This document shows positions 6,463-10,344 of a stretch of 10,344 nt of DNA, in pieces. A program made the position numbers and the translations under genes. Under the pieces are notes generated by a model. The model made no database searches. It saw only the letters and a list, made by a program, of their open reading frames with translations, and was not told the origin of the DNA. Within the stretch, counting starts at the first letter, position 1. Each line of letters opens with the position of its first letter. Source of the stretch: JAAYCI01 sp964472465 (lineage in GTDB: Bacteria > Bacillota > Clostridia > Oscillospirales > Ruminococcaceae); contig CAYYLW010000094.1 in assembly GCA_964472465.1 (NCBI GenBank), forward strand, positions 1 through 10,344, in the 5' to 3' direction.

Positions 6463-8499
6463 CTAAGGGGCTGATTGGTTCTGATAGTTTTCTCCAAACA
6501 GGGCATCGTATTGAAGCATCCAGTGCCTGTTCAGGCTCTCCCGTTTCTCTGGGCTCAGAGAATTTTCTATAATGCTGCCATCGGGATTTACCACATAGCC
6601 CTTGTTGCTGGCCCGTAACACGCCCATCTGCTGGGATAAAAAATCAAAATATTTCGGTTTTTCCAAACCAAAAAGGTTCATCACCACAGGGGAAAGGTTG
6701 TAGGTTGCCACCGTACCAAGCTGGGTGGCTTCACCGCCCTGGTTGCTCCAAATAAGAAGGGGCGTTTGATAAAGTGAGGGGCTGGCTGTTTCACCCCGGC
6801 CGATAAAACCAGTATCTTCAAACATCTTAAACCCATCGCTCATGGGGTTCATATGGTCCCCCCAGAACACCAAAATGGTGGGTTTTTCCACGGTGCGCAG
6901 ATAGTCTGTTAGGCGGCCCAGCGCGGCATCCATTTCATAAATGCCGGTGGCGCAATCCTCTAGCTGGCCAATGGTGGAATCGGGAATCCCGGCGGGGCTC
7001 TCGGTCACCCGCACCAGTTCCCCTTCGGGGTAACGGCTACGGTCATAGGTGGTGTGGTTTTGCATGGTAACCGCGTGGATGAACACGGGGTTCTCTTCGG
7101 AAGAGCGGCTTTGGTGTTCCTCAATAATTCTATCCACCATCGCTTTATCGGACACAAAGCCACGGCGCAAATCGGGGTTTACAAAATCCTCTTGGGCTAT
7201 GAAAGTGTCGATACCCAGGCGGGGGTAGGCCGTGTCACGGTTCCAAAAACGGCGGCCATAACCGTGGATGGCCAGGGTCTCATAACCCTCTTTTTTCAGT
7301 TCCTGCGGCAAAGAAAAGGTTTCGCCCGTTACATATTGCTGGTAGGGCTTGCTGCCCGATGGCAGAAAATCCACAGAAAAACCCGTGAGGGCTTCAAATT
7401 CCACATCGCAGGTGCCCCCGCCAAAACTGGGGGTGTAAGCCATGCCACGCGCGCCCTCCTGCGCCAGGGCGGTGAGGTTGGGCAATAAATCCCGGTCATA
7501 GCTGACGCCGGGCAGGGCCGTCACATCCCAAAAACTCTCGGCCATCACATAGATAATATCAGGTTGCTGGCCGGATAAATCGGCCAAGGGGGCACCCACC
7601 AATAGGGGATTTTCGCCGCCCTTACCCGCTTGAACCTCGCCCAGTATTTCTTGCACCGCCTCCGGGCTATAACCCTCGGGCTCGGCGATGCTCATCACCT
7701 GCAAATTGGTGAGAAAACCTGTGACAAGGCCGTTGGTGCGGTAGTATCTGTCCTGCATCCACATATCGCTTTGCACCCCAATGGCCGCGGTGCCGCGGGG
7801 GCTTAAAAAAACACCAAACAGCAGCAGCCCCGCCCCTAGCAAGGATACGGCCGAAAGGATAAATCTGCTTTTCCAATCGGTTTTACCGTCTTTTTTCTTG
7901 GGCAATATCACAAAAAAAGCAGCTGCCGCCAACACGGCAAAAATGGCAATGGTGGCAATCATGGAGGGCTGAATGACAAGTTTTATCTCATCGCTCACGC
8001 CCATAAGGTCGCCAATTTGCTGTAAATCCCAGGGCAGCAAGGGTTCGCCGCGCATGGTTAGTTTATAGTAGGTGGCAACAGCGGGCACATTTCCCAGTAG
8101 CCCCAAACACATGGTGGCCACCATGTGGCTGCCCACCAAATGTGCCACAAATATATACACAAAAACCAGCAATAGATAGGACACCAAAAAACTGAGAAAG
8201 TTGGTTTGCACGGCCAAGAAAAAGCCGTAGTCTCTTTCGTGTGGGCCCAAGGTGCCGCGTGCAATCCACTCCATAGTCACCATGGTAACCAGGGGCACTA
8301 GCAGGCAAAACAACAGGTTCAGCCATTCACTTTTGCGTATGGCCAGCGCGCGTGGCGAGGAGAGAAACCGCTTCTTCCCGGCCGGTTTTTCTCCCCCAGG
8401 CGGGGGGCTGGGCGGTGTTGAGGCCGTTTTTTCATCCTGCCGTAGCAGGCCAGGCATTCGGGGGCTGTTTTTTAGTTCACGGGCGTTGTTTTCAGACAT
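6463..8499 (-). CDS. LTA synthase family protein (membrane-anchored sulfatase/alkaline-phosphatase-fold enzyme)
   Basis: A 678-residue polytopic membrane enzyme of the lipoteichoic acid synthase type, which transfers glycerolphosphate from phosphatidylglycerol onto a growing chain outside the cell. About five membrane helices are visible (roughly 58-78, 93-118, 121-145, 177-199, 212-233), then an extracellular catalytic domain (about 310-620). Likely catalytic and metal residues by alignment to LtaS: Glu321 (MAESFWD), nucleophile Thr363 (GGGTCDVEF), His482 (MQNHTTYD), Asp548/His549 (FWGDHM). HGYGRRFWNRD (412-422) is also family-typical. Polymer chemistry is not proven; related clostridial enzymes may act as phosphoglycerol transferases on other glycans. 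Odd point: residues 1-57 before the first helix are a hydrophilic Pro/Gly/Lys-rich cytoplasmic tail. The start at 8499 has AAAGGA six bases upstream. A terminator separates it from pduL. Confidence 0.93.
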   Translation of the reverse strand: MSENNARELKNSPRMPGLLRQDEKTASTPPSPPPGGEKPAGKKRFLSSPRALAIRKSEWLNLLFCLLVPLVTMVTMEWIARGTLGPHERDYGFFLAVQTNFLSFLVSYLLLVFVYIFVAHLVGSHMVATMCLGLLGNVPAVATYYKLTMRGEPLLPWDLQQIGDLMGVSDEIKLVIQPSMIATIAIFAVLAAAAFFVILPKKKDGKTDWKSRFILSAVSLLGAGLLLFGVFLSPRGTAAIGVQSDMWMQDRYYRTNGLVTGFLTNLQVMSIAEPEGYSPEAVQEILGEVQAGKGGENPLLVGAPLADLSGQQPDIIYVMAESFWDVTALPGVSYDRDLLPNLTALAQEGARGMAYTPSFGGGTCDVEFEALTGFSVDFLPSGSKPYQQYVTGETFSLPQELKKEGYETLAIHGYGRRFWNRDTAYPRLGIDTFIAQEDFVNPDLRRGFVSDKAMVDRIIEEHQSRSSEENPVFIHAVTMQNHTTYDRSRYPEGELVRVTESPAGIPDSTIGQLEDCATGIYEMDAALGRLTDYLRTVEKPTILVFWGDHMNPMSDGFKMFEDTGFIGRGETASPSLYQTPLLIWSNQGGEATQLGTVATYNLSPVVMNLFGLEKPKYFDFLSQQMGVLRASNKGYVVNPDGSIIENSLSPEKRESLNRHWMLQYDALFGENYQNQSAP

Positions 8500-8505
8500 G
8501 TCTCA

Positions 8506-8511
8506 TCCTTT
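8506..8511 (-). promoter_or_regulatory. Ribosome binding site of the LTA-synthase-family gene
   Basis: Minus-strand AAAGGA lies six bases before the ATG at 8499-8497. It supports the long N-terminal tail being translated. I see no convincing promoter between this site and the terminator at 8544-8565. Confidence 0.7.
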
Positions 8512-8543
8512 TCTTGCAGAAGGTAGGTCTATTTGATAAAACA

Positions 8544-8565
8544 CGCCCGGCCAACTGGCCGGGCG
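8544..8565 (-). terminator. Terminator between pduL and the LTA-synthase-family gene
   Basis: CGCCCGGCC and GGCCGGGCG (8544-8552, 8557-8565) form a perfect nine-base-pair stem around a four-base loop. On the minus strand it is followed by TGTTTTATC. It begins 17 bases after the pduL stop. The U-tract is short, so some read-through into the next gene is possible. Confidence 0.75.
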
Positions 8566-8581
8566 AAGCTTTACGCTGCCG

Positions 8582-9154
8582 TTAATCCAGTAAAATTTCC
8601 CCGTAGCTGGGGCCACCGGCCGCATTGGCCTCGTCGGTATCCAGATGCATGGCGGCGGCATAGTGTTCGCTAACCCTGGCCACCACATCACAAAACACCA
8701 ATTTACGGCCATTTTCACCACAGGCCACCTTCACCATCTGCTCGTTTTGTATGCCAAATTTTTCAGCGGTGATGGGATCCAAATGTACATGGCGCTTGGC
8801 CACAATACAGCCCTGGCTAAGGGTGACCTCCCCTTTGGGGCCCACCACTTTAATTGGGGCCGAACCTTCAATATCTCCGCTTTCCCGCACCGGGGCGTTC
8901 ACACCTATAGAACGAGCATCGGTCATGCTTATCTCCACCTGGGTGGCCCGGCGGGTGGGCCCCAGAATGGAAACCCCGGCCAGTTCGCGCTTTGGGCCCA
9001 CCAGGGTAACCCGTTCGTCACTGGCATATTGCCCCGGCTGAGACAAATCTTTTTTGGGGTGCAACTGATAGCCCGGCCCAAACAGGGTCTCCAAATCGTT
9101 CACATTCACATGGACATGGCGGGCAGAGGTTTCCACAATCACTCTTCTAACCAC
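8582..9154 (-). CDS. pduL: PduL-type phosphate acyltransferase (phosphotransacylase)
   Basis: Zinc enzyme that interconverts acetyl- or propanoyl-CoA plus phosphate with the acyl-phosphate and CoA; with acetate kinase it yields ATP in fermentation. It has 190 residues when begun at the GTG at 9154. Two half-barrel repeats each open with the family metal motif: SARHVHV (10-16; His13, His15) and KRHVHLD (120-126; His122, His124). LGPTRRATQVE, the APVRESGD arginine loop (Arg90) and SEHYAAAMHLDTDEANAAG near the end are also typical. No microcompartment-targeting N-terminal extension and no shell genes are nearby, so it is probably the soluble housekeeping form standing in for Pta. Start choice: an in-frame ATG at 9181 lacks a ribosome binding site, whereas GGGAGG lies five bases before the GTG. 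It is divergent from the glycosylase gene and ends before a terminator. Confidence 0.95.
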   Translation of the reverse strand: MVRRVIVETSARHVHVNVNDLETLFGPGYQLHPKKDLSQPGQYASDERVTLVGPKRELAGVSILGPTRRATQVEISMTDARSIGVNAPVRESGDIEGSAPIKVVGPKGEVTLSQGCIVAKRHVHLDPITAEKFGIQNEQMVKVACGENGRKLVFCDVVARVSEHYAAAMHLDTDEANAAGGPSYGEILLD

Positions 9155-9159
9155 GTTAT

Positions 9160-9165
9160 CCTCCC
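9160..9165 (-). promoter_or_regulatory. Ribosome binding site deciding the GTG start of pduL
   Basis: Minus-strand GGGAGG, five bases (ATAAC) before the GTG at 9154-9152. The alternative ATG at 9181 is preceded only by CGAAAAAACA, which is not a ribosome binding site. Confidence 0.75.
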
Positions 9166-9225
9166 AGAAATTCTTTTTCATTGTTTTTTCGTACGCGCCA
9201 CAAATTTACACTTTTTTCCACAAAT

Positions 9226-9254
9226 ATTGTACCACAAAAAAAATAGCGTGCAAA
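9226..9254 (-). promoter_or_regulatory. Candidate pduL promoter with extended -10
   Basis: Minus-strand TTTGCA (9254-9249), a 17-base spacer that ends in TGG, and TACAAT (9231-9226); the TGn gives an extended -10. Transcription would start near 9219, giving a leader of about 65 bases. Three direct copies of TTTGTGG (minus strand; 9238-9232, 9224-9218, 9204-9198) overlap and follow the promoter. Confidence 0.55.
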
Positions 9255-9275
9255 GGGGCCAAAACATACAGAATA

Positions 9276-9284
9276 TGGTATACT
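9276..9284 (+). promoter_or_regulatory. Extended -10 promoter element of the uracil-DNA glycosylase gene
   Basis: TGG followed by TATACT gives an extended -10 facing the glycosylase gene. No good -35 is seen at the expected position (about 9256-9261), which is common for extended -10 promoters. The start site would be near 9291, about 42 bases before the ATG. Confidence 0.55.
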
Positions 9285-9317
9285 ATCAGACGGGAAACCA
9301 TGCAAATGCACCACTAG

Positions 9318-9324
9318 AGGGAGG
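9318..9324 (+). promoter_or_regulatory. Ribosome binding site of the uracil-DNA glycosylase gene
   Basis: AGGGAGG lies eight bases before the ATG at 9333, a strong match that fixes the start. Confidence 0.85.
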
Positions 9325-9332
9325 ACTGAACA

Positions 9333-9902
9333 ATGGAAACATGGCAAAGCCTGCGGGATGAATGCCTGGCCTGCCAGCGCTGCGGCCTTTCGGAAACACG
9401 GCAAAACGTTGTGTTTGGCGTGGGAAGTGAGACGGCAGAGGTAATGTTTGTGGGGGAAGGCCCCGGGAAGAACGAAGATGAGCAGGGCGAGCCTTTTGTG
9501 GGCCGGGGCGGCCAGCTTTTGGATGTATATCTGGAAACCATTGGCCTGGACCGCCAGAAAAACATCTACATTGCCAACATTGTGAAGTGCCGCCCGCCCC
9601 AAAACCGCGACCCTTTGCCCGAGGAACAAGAGGCGTGCAAGCCCTGGCTGCGCGAGCAGTTTCGCCTGATGCGGCCCAAGATAGTGGTGTGCCTGGGGCG
9701 CATTGCCGCCAAGGTGATGATTAAAAATGATTTTGCCATAATGAAGGAGCATGGCCAGTGGTTCGAGAAAAACGGCATCTGGTTCATGGCCACCCTGCAC
9801 CCCGCGGCCCTGCTGCGGAACCCCGGCAATAAGCCCCTGGCTTTTGACGATTTTTTAGCCCTGCGGGCTAAAATTGAAGAACTGTGCGACCACACCTATT
9901 AA
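9333..9902 (+). CDS. udg: Type-4 (iron-sulfur) uracil-DNA glycosylase
   Basis: Base-excision repair enzyme that removes uracil from DNA after cytosine deamination or dUTP incorporation. It has 189 residues, a normal length for family 4. The four cluster-binding cysteines match the family spacing: Cys14 and Cys17 near the N-terminus (ACQRCGL), then Cys86 and Cys102 separated by 15 residues. GEGPGKNEDEQGEPFVGRGG (41-60) holds the catalytic water/uracil-binding motif A. NIVKCRPPQNR (82-92) precedes the second pair, and LHPAALLRNP (155-164) is the DNA-intercalation motif B. No signal or membrane segment. It is transcribed divergently from pduL with its own promoter, and a terminator follows 26 bases after the stop codon, so it is probably monocistronic. 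Confidence 0.96.
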   Translation: METWQSLRDECLACQRCGLSETRQNVVFGVGSETAEVMFVGEGPGKNEDEQGEPFVGRGGQLLDVYLETIGLDRQKNIYIANIVKCRPPQNRDPLPEEQEACKPWLREQFRLMRPKIVVCLGRIAAKVMIKNDFAIMKEHGQWFEKNGIWFMATLHPAALLRNPGNKPLAFDDFLALRAKIEELCDHTY

Positions 9903-9928
9903 TGGGGCAGTGGAAAATGGAAAATTGT

Positions 9929-9972
9929 AGCCCTAAACCGGCAGAATTTTGCTGTGTTTGGGGCTGTTTTTT
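9929..9972 (+). terminator. Intrinsic terminator of the uracil-DNA glycosylase gene
   Basis: AGCCCTAAAC (9929-9938) pairs with GTTTGGGGCT (9956-9965) as ten pairs including one G-U wobble. A short CAG/CTG inner pairing is possible. The stem is followed by G and six T (9967-9972). Confidence 0.82.
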
Positions 9973-10150
9973 ATCAATCTTTTTTGCCGTTTATTTTGGT
10001 TCCACATATTTATTAGCATTTTTTGTGGCAAATAGATTGACTGTTATTAGTATACAGCAAAAATGTATACTAAATGTGACAGGATAAAAATAGATAAAAC
10101 CTGAAAAAACGATAGACGTTCACGGGTATGATGGCAGGCAAAATTCCGAA
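9973..10150. other. AT-rich non-coding stretch without a recognisable gene
   Basis: This is part of the 375-base gap between the glycosylase stop and the partial gene at the right edge. It is visibly AT-richer than the coding regions and offers only short frames without ribosome binding sites. The one structured element is the palindrome at 10047-10073. A TTGACT at 10037-10042 has no -10 element at proper spacing. I see no tRNA, rRNA, riboswitch or insertion-sequence end here. Confidence 0.6.
10047..10073. promoter_or_regulatory. Orphan palindrome resembling a dimer-binding operator
   Basis: TTAGTATACA (10047-10056) and TGTATACTAA (10064-10073) are perfect ten-base inverted arms around seven bases (GCAAAAA). 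The arms are AT-rich and no T-run follows, so it does not look like a terminator; the 17-base centre-to-centre geometry suits a dimeric repressor. No gene starts within reach on either strand inside the window, so any link to a regulated gene is missing. Confidence 0.4.
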
Positions 10151-10200
10151 AAAAGGCCACCCTTATTTTTATATTTTCAAAAAAATAAGGGTGGCCTTTT
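10151..10200 (-). terminator. Strong terminator, 20-bp perfect stem
   Basis: The arms 10151-10170 and 10181-10200 are exact reverse complements (GGCCACCCTTA core with A/T ends) around a ten-base loop. On the minus strand the stem continues into a six-T run, while on the plus strand only four T follow, so it best serves the partial minus-strand gene whose stop is at 10278, 78 bases away. It could also stop plus-strand read-through from the glycosylase gene. Confidence 0.8.
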
Positions 10201-10277
10201 ATTACGATATATATTGGGTTTTATGGGCTGTGTATGTAATGGATAAGCCGCTGGCAGGAAAAGCAGGCCTCTTTTGC

Positions 10278-10344
10278 CTAAACGCCTTCCTTTTCCGGCA
10301 ATTTCCCCACGTTTACCCAGGCGCGGCTGGCCGCCACCTCCGCT
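10278..10344 (-). CDS. 3' end of an unidentified minus-strand gene (partial)
   Basis: The minus strand reads from the window edge AEVAASRAWVNVGKLPEKEG, then V and a TAG stop (10280-10278). Only 21 residues are inside the window. Codon use (GTG, GCC, AAG, GAA) looks like the neighbouring real genes, and the strong terminator at 10151-10200 is correctly placed downstream for it. The other minus-strand frames give less protein-like peptides. I cannot name the family from so few residues. Confidence 0.5.
   Translation of the reverse strand, partial: AEVAASRAWVNVGKLPEKEGV

Noticed and set aside
7400..7420. Thr-Cys in the sulfatase active site as a formylglycine sulfatase signature
   Set aside because: The sequence GGGTCDVEF lacks the C-x-P/A-S-R motif. 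The threonine aligns with the LtaS nucleophile, so this is a phosphoglycerol transferase-type site.
8582..9154. Bacterial microcompartment (propanediol or ethanolamine type) suggested by PduL
   Set aside because: No shell proteins, aldehyde dehydrogenase or diol dehydratase are nearby, and the protein has no targeting extension when started at the supported GTG.
9198..9238. Rex (NADH-responsive) operator upstream of pduL
   Set aside because: The TTTGTGG units are direct repeats. The palindromic TTGTGA/TCACAA-like arrangement expected for Rex is not present.
8645..9361. 238-codon plus-strand frame opposite pduL running into the glycosylase gene
   Set aside because: It is antisense to PduL, crosses the divergent promoter region, and overlaps the start of the glycosylase in another frame. 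No ribosome binding site or family resemblance.
9156..9800. 214-codon minus-strand frame opposite the glycosylase gene
   Set aside because: It covers both divergent promoters and is antisense to the conserved type-4 glycosylase motifs.
10130..10250. Small plus-strand frame starting at the ATGATG near 10130
   Set aside because: It reads straight through the 20-bp terminator stem, has no ribosome binding site and gives a low-complexity peptide.
1..10344. CRISPR array, insertion sequence, tRNA or rRNA genes, toxin-antitoxin or defence genes
   Set aside because: I looked for repeated spacers, transposase motifs, cloverleaf-like sequences with CCA ends and paired small frames on both strands and saw none.

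Overview
The window looks like ordinary chromosome from a Gram-positive anaerobe of the class Clostridia, probably a gut Oscillospirales-type bacterium. The supporting evidence is a moderately GC-rich coding sequence with AT-rich gaps, strong AGGAGG-type ribosome binding sites and GTG/TTG starts. The gene content also fits: a lipoteichoic-acid-synthase-type sulfatase, a PduL phosphotransacylase outside any microcompartment cluster, a type-4 (iron-sulfur) uracil-DNA glycosylase, and the TIGR03960/TIGR03936 radical SAM pair. The taxonomic call is an inference from gene content, not a measured placement.

Layout: (1) 2-1819 (+) is the C-terminal two thirds of valyl-tRNA synthetase, cut by the window edge. 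(2) 1884-2486 (+) is an unrecognised 200-residue protein with its own promoter. (3) A 50-bp perfect palindrome at 2501-2550 is the shared terminator of two convergent units. (4) Five minus-strand genes follow, read from right to left: pduL (8582-9154), an LTA-synthase-family membrane sulfatase (6463-8499), a radical SAM protein (4543-6381) overlapped by its DUF2344 partner (3912-4556), and a family-4 glycosyltransferase (2545-3750). Terminator-like hairpins and promoter elements between them suggest mostly separate units; the overlapping radical SAM/DUF2344 pair is the clear exception. (5) pduL and a plus-strand uracil-DNA glycosylase (9333-9902) diverge from a 178-bp region with a promoter facing each way. 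(6) 9903-10277 is a non-coding stretch holding the glycosylase terminator, an orphan 10-bp-arm palindrome that looks like an operator, and a strong terminator. The last 67 bases are the 3' end of another minus-strand gene.

How the genes fit together: the glycosyltransferase and the LTA-synthase-like enzyme are both plausible envelope-polymer enzymes (glycolipid anchor and glycerolphosphate polymer), but they are not in one operon. PduL would interconvert acyl-CoA and acyl-phosphate for fermentation. ValRS and the glycosylase are housekeeping. The radical SAM/DUF2344 pair has no role I can state. I found no mobile element, CRISPR array, toxin-antitoxin or defence system and no clear new multi-gene system. 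The items most worth a second look are the unrecognised protein, the orphan palindrome at 10047-10073, the structured leader before the glycosyltransferase, and the radical SAM/DUF2344 pair.
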